Of a DNA stretch of 64,000 nt, positions 1 to 7,644 are shown one piece after another; positions within the stretch are counted from its first letter, which is position 1, and every line of letters begins with the position of its first letter. The translations under genes and the position numbers were made by a program. The notes below the pieces were generated by a model that was not told the DNA's origin, made no database searches, and saw only the letters and a program-made list of their open reading frames with translations. The stretch is from Microscillaceae bacterium (lineage in GTDB: Bacteria > Bacteroidota > Bacteroidia > Cytophagales > Microscillaceae). The stretch is taken from the NCBI GenBank assembly GCA_011390205.1, contig JAABSX010000014.1:1-64000 (forward strand). The letters are read 5' to 3'.

Positions 1-157
1 CCCTAACTAATATCTAAAAAAACGACTATATGATGCAAAAGCCTTTGCTCAGAGCGAGACGCATCTGACCAGTTTGCAGTTGTGGGTTACGCTTAACGAC
101 ATAGCCTTAGACCAGACGGGGTCTTCAAAGCCTACCACATAGCCCTGCTTGATGGGG
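1..157. other. Left edge, no intact gene
   Basis: No complete gene is visible. Both strands have open stretches of about 35-45 codons, on the minus strand ending in a TGA near 50 and on the plus strand running from about 11 to a stop near 140, but neither has a convincing start. The base composition is richer in GC than the adjacent lipoprotein gene. It may be a coding remnant left by the rearrangements seen in the neighbouring RHS region. That is an inference. Confidence 0.3.
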
Positions 158-796
158 TTATTTTAATAATCTCACTTCTGTATTTGAATAATCAATCACA
201 TCTCTAAGAATATTCCCTTGTGGTGAAATAATATGACTTTCCTCATCTTTATCCTTAAAATAAGAACCAATAAATCCTTTTTTCCGACTTAAGAATATTA
301 CTTGGTCTAACTTGAAATCTCCAAGATGATTATACCCATCTAAAAGAATAAATTTATACACAATATCATCAGATTGGAAATTGTATTTGTTTTCTAGTAA
401 TAATTTAACTTTTTCTTTTGGCTGATCAAAAAATGGGATTGCTACTTCATATGTCTTGCCTTTCTCAACCTTAAAATCAAAAAGTTTGAAAACTGAAGAT
501 TTGGGATTTTGTATTTCAAAAGATAGACCACCAGATTCTTTATAAACAATTGCAGTAGAGGATAAATTTATACTATCTACATAAAACATAAAACTTGCTT
601 CGTACTTACAATTCCCAAGTGATTTCTCGATGAAAAATGTGGGTCTCTCATATTTTGTTAATATTGTATCAAGTTCAAAGTTACAGTTTACAATTTTACT
701 CTTATCACCACATGATGAAAATAGCATCACTAAGAACAAAATTAAGATAGAAGAACTATTTGATGCTAACTTAATCTTTTTTGACATTCTTTTCAT
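158..796 (-). CDS. Lipoprotein, candidate immunity protein for the RHS toxin
   Basis: About 212 residues. The N-terminus is a lipoprotein signal: basic residues, a hydrophobic run and a lipobox ending FSSC, so export and lipidation are likely. I recognise no family. The ATG at 796 is preferred to a TTG at 802, and an internal ATG at 787 also fits. The gene begins inside the last codons of the RHS toxin gene (26-nt overlap), the arrangement expected for a cognate immunity gene that must be co-expressed with its toxin. Like the toxin tip it is clearly AT-rich compared with the RHS core, which suggests the tip and this gene arrived as one cassette. The immunity role is inferred from position only. 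An ordinary envelope lipoprotein is the alternative. Confidence 0.6.
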   Translation of the reverse strand: MKRMSKKIKLASNSSSILILFLVMLFSSCGDKSKIVNCNFELDTILTKYERPTFFIEKSLGNCKYEASFMFYVDSINLSSTAIVYKESGGLSFEIQNPKSSVFKLFDFKVEKGKTYEVAIPFFDQPKEKVKLLLENKYNFQSDDIVYKFILLDGYNHLGDFKLDQVIFLSRKKGFIGSYFKDKDEESHIISPQGNILRDVIDYSNTEVRLLK

Positions 797-2240
797 TCTC
801 AATTATTTTATCTATTTCCTTATACTGTTTATTTGCTTTTGACTTAGAATATTTAGAGTCTGACTTTACTTCTTTATCATTTGGCGAGGTTTTACTTTTT
901 TCATCATAATATTTACCATGGTCTTCTGCTTCTTTCTCTACGCCTTTGTTGCCATCAATTGTACTTTCAGCGTGAAATTCCTCATGATTTAATGTATATG
1001 TAGCTTCGTTTAGTTCTTCTTTATCTGTTAGTTTGTAGGCAACACCAACCAAAATCAACTTTTTGTCTTTTTCTAAAGACAATGAGACTGCTTCTTCTGT
1101 TACACCAACAAATGTACTACTATTATTCTTTTTTAACTTTTTAAAGTCATCGATTTTTGAAATTGAAGTACTTACACCCTCTCCTAATCCACTTTGAAAA
1201 TAAAGTACATTGTATTCTGATTGACTTTTTAATTTGGAGAAAAACCTTTGTCCACCAGAAGTTTGTCTTTGGATTTTGTAAACTTTATCAAAATTTTTAG
1301 ATCTTGCTTTCATAAAAAATACTTTTTCTAGTCCTTCAAGTTCTATGTGAGCAGTTACGTTATTCTCACTAAAAGCATAAACGCTATTGTATAGATAGTC
1401 TTCTGCAAGAGGGTCAACCGAAAAGAACCTACCTAACTGCACATCTGCATTACGCCATTTGAAGCTAGACCAGTTTAAGTTAAAGTCTTTGATTTTTTCT
1501 TGTCCTTGGAATTGCCATAAATTATCAGGCATCCCTTGTTTCTCAATCCCCACCAGATTCATACCGAAGGGATAGTAGTGGTTTTCTTGGGCGATGAGGG
1601 CTTTGTCCCAAGTGATTTCCATATCATCATACCATACGGGGGCATCAGACTCATTGGCTACGAAGATTTGCAATGTACCTTCTATCTCTGCTTCAAAATC
1701 AAAGGTCATCAACTGCCAAGCACTTCCGCTCGACAAAGGAACAACAGGCACAGCCCTCACAAAGTTGCCTTCTTTGTCAAAAAATTGCCCTCTGAGGTAT
1801 GACTTCGGTACGCTTGGCGAAGTACTGTAACTTACTGGAAAGGCTATCAAGCCCGCACTCAGCCAAGTCGGATTGTTATTGCCCTCGCTGGCGGGCATCG
1901 TAGCTGGCAAGGGATTGATAAAAGGAATGAGGCTGATGTTGTTGTTGGTAGGAGGGCTTACATACTTGCCATAGACCTCTACTGTTACCTTGTCTCCTTT
2001 GGTTACAGGCAGACTTTTCCACATACCGATAGGCTGGGCTTGGGTGAGTTTGGACGAATATAAGTCTGTACGTTTTTGTGTACCGTCTCGGGTTTGGTCT
2101 ATGAAGTCAAAGACCATATTTTCGGGCTGTCCGTTGGTAGTGGCATTGCTTTCTATGGTGGCATTGAATACCTCGTCTTCTTGGTCACGGAAGGATACTC
2201 TAAGATTACCTAGATGGTCTTTGTATTGGTATTCTGGCAC
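771..2240 (-). CDS. 5'-truncated RHS-family polymorphic toxin with HExxH tip
   Basis: The conventional start is a GTG at 2240, but RHS-like coding continues upstream in the same frame to a TAA at 2373-2375, with residues matching the IGGFIYEDDELAFFPHAEGR block of Bacteroidota RHS proteins. The gene is therefore a 3' fragment without its signal peptide and most YD repeats. Recognisable RHS-core motifs are the DHLGNLRVSF block near the start and HYYPFGMNLVG around residue 220, then the RFFSVDPLA-type core boundary. The variable tip (about residues 305-489) contains NHEEFH, with an HExxH zincin motif at His419-His423 (bases 972-986). The terminus is Lys-rich. In the RHS family such tips are toxins delivered into neighbouring cells. 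A metallopeptidase activity is inferred from the motif alone. Without an N-terminus this may be an unexpressed orphan tip kept as a recombination donor. Confidence 0.7.
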   Translation of the reverse strand: MPEYQYKDHLGNLRVSFRDQEDEVFNATIESNATTNGQPENMVFDFIDQTRDGTQKRTDLYSSKLTQAQPIGMWKSLPVTKGDKVTVEVYGKYVSPPTNNNISLIPFINPLPATMPASEGNNNPTWLSAGLIAFPVSYSTSPSVPKSYLRGQFFDKEGNFVRAVPVVPLSSGSAWQLMTFDFEAEIEGTLQIFVANESDAPVWYDDMEITWDKALIAQENHYYPFGMNLVGIEKQGMPDNLWQFQGQEKIKDFNLNWSSFKWRNADVQLGRFFSVDPLAEDYLYNSVYAFSENNVTAHIELEGLEKVFFMKARSKNFDKVYKIQRQTSGGQRFFSKLKSQSEYNVLYFQSGLGEGVSTSISKIDDFKKLKKNNSSTFVGVTEEAVSLSLEKDKKLILVGVAYKLTDKEELNEATYTLNHEEFHAESTIDGNKGVEKEAEDHGKYYDEKSKTSPNDKEVKSDSKYSKSKANKQYKEIDKIIENEKNVKKD

Positions 2241-2339
2241 GAAAGCCCCATCTATGGGTAGCCATCTACCTTCTGCGTGTGGGAAAAAGGCGAGTTCGTC
2301 ATCTTCATAGATAAAGCCTCCGATGTAGAAGTGTATTGG

Positions 2340-2891
2340 ACGCTGTCTATTGTAGGTATAGCAGGTGTTGTTTTATTTGGAAGATTGGCTTTCAAAACTT
2401 CTAGCATTTATTTCAATTACAGAGACATCACAAAGGATATCGAGAAAATAAGTCAGGTATTGCTCAAATAGCTGATTTATGCAAATATTATCAAAACGCC
2501 TCTTTCCAAGCTGAGGTTAGAAGCTTCAGTAGATAAAAAAGGGGCAATATACTGCCATATTGAGGGAGTAACTACTTTTGAAAAATCGACCTTTATCAAT
2601 GCTTTGCAAGAGATTCTCTTGCCTATTCAGAATCCTTGTTATGTCATTATCCGCAAAAGCAAAAGTCTATTATTTTCTAAACAAGAAGACTACCACGCAG
2701 TGCCCGAGGCAATAGGGCGAAATAAGTATTTGGCTGCTTATTTTACTGATCAATGGAGGAAATATGTGGGAGAATGTGAGATAGTCTTCACAAGAAATAT
2801 AGAAGGGCGAAAACTGCTTCTCACTTCGAGGTTAGCGGCACTTTCTGCCCAGTTTGAAGAGCGTTTAGAACATATACACAAGTGGACATAA
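2340..2891 (+). pseudogene. C-terminal remnant of a DEAD/DEAH-helicase-family protein
   Basis: One continuous plus-strand frame runs from about 2340 to the TAA at 2889-2891, interrupted only by an amber TAG at 2469-2471. Reading through the TAG gives a coherent protein end of about 180 residues (for example IIKTPLSKLRLEASVD, DYHAVPEAIG and EGRKLLLTSRLAALSAQFE). I associate these with the C-terminus of large Bacteroidota DEAD/DEAH helicase-family proteins, recalled rather than searched. No helicase motifs remain, and the 5' side meets RHS coding on the opposite strand near 2335-2350. The parts called separately, 2277-2471 and 2604-2891, belong to this one broken gene. A terminator follows directly. 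Confidence 0.6.
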
Positions 2892-2893
2892 TT

Positions 2894-2942
2894 TTTCCAA
2901 CTTCCTATTTATGTAACACAAATAGAAAGTTGGAAATTTTTT
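2894..2942 (+). terminator. Rho-independent terminator after the helicase remnant
   Basis: A 17-bp stem with one mismatch (TTTCCAACTT arm at 2894-2910, partner 2920-2936) and a 9-base loop, followed by TTTTTT at 2937-2942. It lies between convergent genes, so it may also limit transcription of the fasciclin gene arriving from the right. Confidence 0.8.
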
Positions 2943-2956
2943 ACTTCAATGCTTAA

Positions 2957-3526
2957 TTATTTTCCGTCTGGAGGCAGAATTACAGCATCAATGATATGCA
3001 CTACACCGTTGCTTGCAGCTACGTCGGCTGCTGTTACGGTAGCTTTGTCATTTAATTTTACGCCATCTTTAGTGCTGATAGTAATTTCTGCACCGTTAAG
3101 GGTAGCTGCTTTCTGACCATCGGTTAAGTCAGTGGACATTACTTTGCCAGACACCACATGGTACTTCAAGATACCAGCTAATTTTTCTTTGTTTTCAGGC
3201 TTGAGTAAGTCATCAAGCGTAGTGCCTAAGGCTGCAAATGCTTCATTGGTAGGAGCAAACACTGTGAAAGGACCTTCACCACTAAGTGCTTCTACTAGCC
3301 CAGCTGCTTGTAATGCTTTTACCAAAGTAGCCAGATTTTCAGTTTCCTGTGCCAATGTTACGATGCTTTTAGCTTCTACGGCTTCGGCTTCGGTTGGCTC
3401 AACCATTTCTTCAGTTGAATCTGTGGCAGTTGTATCAGTTTCGCCTTCAGTCTTAGACTCGCCGCCGCAGCTTGCAAGCATTGCACCGATTGCAAGTAGG
3501 ATTGGAAATAACAATAATTTTTTCAT
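2957..3526 (-). CDS. Fasciclin (FAS1) domain lipoprotein
   Basis: 189 residues. A lipoprotein signal (lipobox LASC) is followed by an acidic Thr/Glu-rich linker to about residue 50, then one FAS1 domain to the C-terminus. The H1-like block is FTVFAPTNEAFAAL, followed by LKYHVVSGKV, and the H2 block near the end is NGVVHIIDAVILPP. FAS1 domains mediate adhesion or matrix binding on cell surfaces. In Bacteroidota single-domain FAS1 lipoproteins are common and their ligands unknown. The gene stands alone: nothing is co-directional within 190 bases upstream, and its 3' end faces the helicase remnant. Family assignment is secure; role and inner or outer membrane location are not shown by the sequence. 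Confidence 0.92.
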   Translation of the reverse strand: MKKLLLFPILLAIGAMLASCGGESKTEGETDTTATDSTEEMVEPTEAEAVEAKSIVTLAQETENLATLVKALQAAGLVEALSGEGPFTVFAPTNEAFAALGTTLDDLLKPENKEKLAGILKYHVVSGKVMSTDLTDGQKAATLNGAEITISTKDGVKLNDKATVTAADVAASNGVVHIIDAVILPPDGK

Positions 3527-3725
3527 GTTCTTTAAGTAATTTAAGATTTTGTTAAAATAATACTCGGTTAACTCTATGGTATATCAGAATGTTATGAGAA
3601 AACTAGATTTAACACATTGATAATGATACACAAGAAAAATTTTCTTTGGGCAGCCTCGCAAGAAGCAGCAATTAAGACCTTCTTAAAATACTTTTTTCAA
3701 AGACAAAGCGTGTGATTCATCAGCA

Positions 3726-5426
3726 TCAAGGCATTTTTTTGGCTTTTTCTCCTGTGCTTTCCTCCCATTTTTCTAAAATTTCTTTGCAAAGAGCAGGGTC
3801 TTTTTCGGCACCATAGCAGATGCGGTGCTGTGCCTCAGCTATCATAAACAAAGCCCCTAGCCCTGCATACGCATCCACGACTACCTCCTGTGTGCGAGAA
3901 AAAGACTCCACCAGATGCTCTAGCAGGTCTTGGGTGCGGTTTCCTTGCAGGTCAGAGGCATCTATTTTCCAAGTATCTTTGGTCTGTGTATGGATGCTTT
4001 TTGGGGAGAATACCGCAGCATAAACCCAAGAACCTAGCCCGCCTTCGCCTTTTTTGAGGTTAAGATGGGCAGAGAGAGACCACTGATAGGGCATCTGGCT
4101 GAGCCTGAAGAAATACTGCAATGCCTCAAGTGGAGGAGTAGCCACCACGATTTCAGATTTTTGGATAAAATAATCAAGCAGCCAAGCTTTTTGACCCGTT
4201 GCAGTATTGGTTTCTACAAGGCTAGGAGGATTGAGGTAAGCGAATGCCACTTGAGAAGGGATTTTCTCAAAAAAAGCAGCCTCTCCACCATCTCCACAAT
4301 AGAGACGATGCTGCCCCAGCATCCACCATTCACCAGGTTTTACTTGCCGCATTTCACGCTCTAAGCGTTCTTGTTCTTCACGCTCTTTGGCATTTTTTTT
4401 ATCTTGAAAATAGGCGGCAGTGCGTTCGGCTTCTTCCTTGCTGCTGTTGCGTTTGAGCTGTAGGGCATCTTTGTATATCTCCAGCACGCTCTGCTTGGTG
4501 AGGGCTTTGAGCTCTTTGAGATTGTCTATAAACCAATTTTTAAGATAGACATCTTCAGTCTGGATTTCGTCATTGAGCACATTGTATTCATAGGCAGTAA
4601 TCTGGCTATCAAGGCTTTCATGGCTATTCTCGATGGTCTGGATGAGTTCTTTATAAACATTGCCCATTTGTCTGTTGCCTGAGAGGATGTTCTGGGCAAT
4701 CTCTTGGCGGAGCTTCATAAAATCAAACAAGGCATAGACTTCGGGCTTGTCAGTTTTTATTTCACGGATTGCCTGCGAGATTTCTATGACTTGGTTTTTA
4801 GAGAGTGATTTTTTGATGACGAGGTCATGCAGCCAAAGCCAGTCAGACTGTGGGCATCTGTGGATTTCTTCTAGTTTATAGACTTCATCTAAGAGAGCTG
4901 TGCCTTCGGGCAGTTGATTTTTGATAAATTGATACGCCTCACTGGCATTCATATACCTTCTGACTGTAGTTTCACCTGCTCCCAGTCTTTTGGCATATTC
5001 ACTTACAGAGTATGTACCTTCACGTTGCACCACTTTGAGGGCATTGAGTCCTATCTCTAGGGGCTTGCTTTCACTTTGGATATTGCCGAGCACGAGCTGA
5101 ATCAGTGCTTCGGTATCAGTCAACTCTCTTACTACACAGGGCAGGTCTAGGTAGCCTAAGGTTTTGGCTGCCTTGAATCGGTGTTCGCCTTCTATGATTT
5201 GGTAGCCTTGGCTGTAGGGGCGTATCACTAGAGGGTGAGAGCTATCAAAGCCCATGTTAGAAATAATGACCTTGAGCTGCTCTATTTTCTCTTCACTTGT
5301 ACCTAAGGGGCGGTTATCGGGGTGAGGGTTGAGCTTGCTAATAGGAATCATCACAACCTTAGATTCACGAATCTTTAGCTGTGATGAGTTAATATCCCAT
5401 TGGAGGGCTGCATCTTCTTTTTCCAT
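3726..5426 (-). CDS. ParB-like domain protein fused to a degenerate DNA methylase domain
   Basis: 566 residues from the ATG at 5426; a TTG two codons upstream is less likely. Residues 24-110 form a ParB/sulfiredoxin-type fold with the GEHRF nucleotide-binding motif at 80-84. An HTH region follows (about 135-165, AKRLGAGETTVRRYM), then a long helical middle with a charged coiled coil near 330-360. From about 365 the protein resembles N4/N6 DNA methylases (LGQHRLYCGD; C-terminal EKDPALCKEILEKWEESTG). The catalytic DPPY tetrad appears as NPPS and the SAM loop DPFxGSG as DAYAGLG. Known ParB-methylase fusions occur in phages and integrative elements. Here the methylase half is probably inactive and may only bind DNA. 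There is no parA next to it, so chromosome partitioning is not implied. Confidence 0.8.
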   Translation of the reverse strand: MEKEDAALQWDINSSQLKIRESKVVMIPISKLNPHPDNRPLGTSEEKIEQLKVIISNMGFDSSHPLVIRPYSQGYQIIEGEHRFKAAKTLGYLDLPCVVRELTDTEALIQLVLGNIQSESKPLEIGLNALKVVQREGTYSVSEYAKRLGAGETTVRRYMNASEAYQFIKNQLPEGTALLDEVYKLEEIHRCPQSDWLWLHDLVIKKSLSKNQVIEISQAIREIKTDKPEVYALFDFMKLRQEIAQNILSGNRQMGNVYKELIQTIENSHESLDSQITAYEYNVLNDEIQTEDVYLKNWFIDNLKELKALTKQSVLEIYKDALQLKRNSSKEEAERTAAYFQDKKNAKEREEQERLEREMRQVKPGEWWMLGQHRLYCGDGGEAAFFEKIPSQVAFAYLNPPSLVETNTATGQKAWLLDYFIQKSEIVVATPPLEALQYFFRLSQMPYQWSLSAHLNLKKGEGGLGSWVYAAVFSPKSIHTQTKDTWKIDASDLQGNRTQDLLEHLVESFSRTQEVVVDAYAGLGALFMIAEAQHRICYGAEKDPALCKEILEKWEESTGEKAKKMP

Positions 5427-5503
5427 TGTCAAAAGCGTATTAAGATAAATAATTGATTCAGATTGCTAAATTTAATAACGCAATTTACAAAAAATTATAA
5501 AAA

Positions 5504-6271
5504 TTAAGCAGGATATGATTTAGCAATGTCAATAAAATCTCTTGCTATCAGTGAAGCCCCCCCAATCAAGCCTCCATCTACATCTGCTTCGGCGAGTAGC
5601 TCGCTGGCATTGTTGGGCTTCATGCTGCCTCCATAGAGGATAGAGATTTTATCTGCGACTGTTTGGGTATATTGATGAGCGATGTGTTTTCGGAGGGTTT
5701 GATGCATCTCTTGTGCTTGTGCAGAAGTGGCCGTCTCGCCCGTCCCGATAGCCCAGATAGGTTCGTAAGCAATGACAATTTTCTCAAAATCTTGTGCCGA
5801 AAGGTGAAATAGACTTTCTGTTAGCTGATTTTTAACAAAATCCAAATGATTACCAGCCTTGCGTATCTCTAGGGATTCTCCACAGCAAAACAAGGGGGTC
5901 ATGCCATAGCCAATCAACAAATCTACTTTTTTGGCAAGTTGTGCATTGTCTTCTTTGAAATATTCTCTGCGCTCACTATGCCCCACGATGACATACTCAA
6001 TGCCTACAGACCGCAACATAGGCACAGAAACCTCTCCTGTGAATGCACCTGATACTTCGCTGTGGCAGTTTTGAGCACCCACAAAGATATGCCCACCTGC
6101 CGGAATAAGTTTTTTGACTGCCTGTAGGTATATAAAAGGAGTACCCATCACCAAGATTACAGAGCTATCTACTTCGTCCTGTGCCATGTGAATCACTTCA
6201 GAAGCCAGCACCATCGCTTCTTCTTGCGTTTTGTTCATTTTCCAGTTACCTGCTATGATTTTTTTTCTCAT
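5504..6271 (-). CDS. tpiA: Triosephosphate isomerase
   Basis: 255 residues, the usual family length. It interconverts glyceraldehyde-3-phosphate and dihydroxyacetone phosphate in glycolysis/gluconeogenesis in the cytosol. The catalytic set is complete: Asn9 and Lys11 in GNWKMNK, His98 in VGHSERRE, Glu170 in AYEPIWAIGTG, and the phosphate-gripping GGS loop near the C-terminus. The ATG at 6271 gives the canonical N-terminus. It is transcribed alone, with a possible -7 box at 6304-6311, and is followed by the ParB-like gene on the same strand after about 77 bases. Confidence 0.97.
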   Translation of the reverse strand: MRKKIIAGNWKMNKTQEEAMVLASEVIHMAQDEVDSSVILVMGTPFIYLQAVKKLIPAGGHIFVGAQNCHSEVSGAFTGEVSVPMLRSVGIEYVIVGHSERREYFKEDNAQLAKKVDLLIGYGMTPLFCCGESLEIRKAGNHLDFVKNQLTESLFHLSAQDFEKIVIAYEPIWAIGTGETATSAQAQEMHQTLRKHIAHQYTQTVADKISILYGGSMKPNNASELLAEADVDGGLIGGASLIARDFIDIAKSYPA

Positions 6272-6806
6272 GTTGTTATTTTTTTAGGATTGATATATTT
6301 TTTCAAATTTACGAAAATATACTTTGCTTTCATTGTCCTTGACAAAATTAGCTGAATACCCATTAATAAGAATTTTATTTGTATTTCTTATACTTTGCAT
6401 AGCCTAGTCAGAATAAAAAAAATCGAACAACGGTTTCCCTAAGAAAATGTTGTACGCAAGTTCTCCCATGAGATGTACCAAAACACCAGCAAATGACTCT
6501 AAATATTAGACTAATCATAGAATTAATTGAATTAATCAATAATATATTATTCTGCTTACAACTTATTTGTGGTTTAAAACTTCTGACTAAAAGCTTTTTG
6601 ATTTCCTTTTAGTTGGATTTCTTGTTTTTTTTGCTTTTTTATTGTATTTGTCTTGTAGAATCAATAATTACATTTTAACTTGCTTCCCGAAGTAAGTTAA
6701 GTTTGTGTTAAGTTTTATTTGCCTCATTTAATAAGGTTCATACAAACCAACCACACAACAGAAATGAACTTAGTAAATTTTAAATTCACCCTAAACAATT
6801 ATCAAC
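6272..6806. other. 535-bp intergenic region between divergent tpiA and the adhesin operon
   Basis: AT-rich and non-coding. It holds a candidate tpiA -7 box on the minus strand (TAAATTTG, 6304-6311) and a better plus-strand -7 box at 6698-6705. I see no small gene, repeat or tRNA here. T-rich runs at 6600-6655 are not preceded by a clear hairpin. Confidence 0.5.
6698..6705 (+). promoter_or_regulatory. Bacteroidota -7 box for the adhesin operon
   Basis: TAAGTTTG matches TAnnTTTG. A T-run at 6673-6676 sits 21 bases upstream as a weak -33 element. It would start transcription near 6712, about 95 bases before the first gene. Confidence 0.5.
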
Positions 6807-7622
6807 ATGAAAAGACACATCGCCATTGTAATCACCTTGGCTCTGCTCACCTGCTCATTTGCTCTTCAGGCACAAGTCAGCCCCGAACAGCGGAAAGCGG
6901 CCAAAGCAGAAAAAGCAAAGAAAATTAGTGAGCTCAAACAAGAAGAAGCTGATAAACCCGCAGACAAGACAAACTTGAGGGCAGAAAAAGTAAAAATAAT
7001 AGAAACCCTCAAAAACACGCCCCAAGAGGAGAAGACTACCCTTAGCACCTCGCCAAAATCTACTCACAATACTGAGAAGAAGCAAGCCACCAAACAAGAG
7101 GAAGAAAAAGCAGCACCTACCAAGGAGGTGAAAGTAGAGAAAAAAGCAACAAGCTCACAGGCTCAGCAAGAGAAAAAGGCTTTCATAGAAGCACAAAAAG
7201 AAGCCTATCAGCAAGCTGCTCCCGAAGAACAAAAGGATATCTTGATGAAAAAAATGGAAAGTGCTGAACTCAGCGATGAGCAAAAACTAGCCATAAAACT
7301 CAAAATAGCTGCCTTAGAGGGTGGAAATGCAGAAGAACTGAAAAAAGAAATTGCCGCAGACTCAAAATACGGTGAATTCGAAAACCTCAGCGAAGAGGAA
7401 AAGAAAGCTGCTAAAATGAAAATGGACGGACCTGAAAGTGAGTTAGACAGGTGGGGGAATAATAAGGCTTTTCCTCAAAAAACACTAAACCTGGAAGAGA
7501 AGATTGAGATGAAAATCACTTACCAGATTGAGCAAATAAAGAAAACCGAAAATCTCTCTACACAAGATGAGGAAAAACTTCGCACTCAACTTCGTGAGCA
7601 ATACATCAAAGAAAATCGCTAA
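6807..7622 (+). CDS. Exported Lys/Glu/Ala-rich coiled protein of unknown function
   Basis: 271 residues. A Sec signal peptide ends near LQAQ (about residue 22). The rest is highly charged (Lys, Glu, Gln, Ala) and predicted helical or disordered, with no conserved domain that I recognise. The last 40 residues are more structured-looking and contain LSTQDEEKLRTQLREQY. It lies 22 bases upstream of the giant T9SS adhesin and behind the operon's best promoter, so the two are very probably co-transcribed. A periplasmic accessory role (chaperone, spacer or peptidoglycan-interacting helper for the adhesin) is an inference from context. The biased composition means weak homology hits to other low-complexity proteins would be uninformative. 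Confidence 0.75.
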   Translation: MKRHIAIVITLALLTCSFALQAQVSPEQRKAAKAEKAKKISELKQEEADKPADKTNLRAEKVKIIETLKNTPQEEKTTLSTSPKSTHNTEKKQATKQEEEKAAPTKEVKVEKKATSSQAQQEKKAFIEAQKEAYQQAAPEEQKDILMKKMESAELSDEQKLAIKLKIAALEGGNAEELKKEIAADSKYGEFENLSEEEKKAAKMKMDGPESELDRWGNNKAFPQKTLNLEEKIEMKITYQIEQIKKTENLSTQDEEKLRTQLREQYIKENR

Positions 7623-7644
7623 TTAAATTTAAATTATAGAAAGA

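Noticed and set aside
2277-2471. Apparent 64-codon plus-strand gene
   Set aside because: Same frame as the helicase remnant, ending at the amber codon; its 5' part is antisense to RHS coding.
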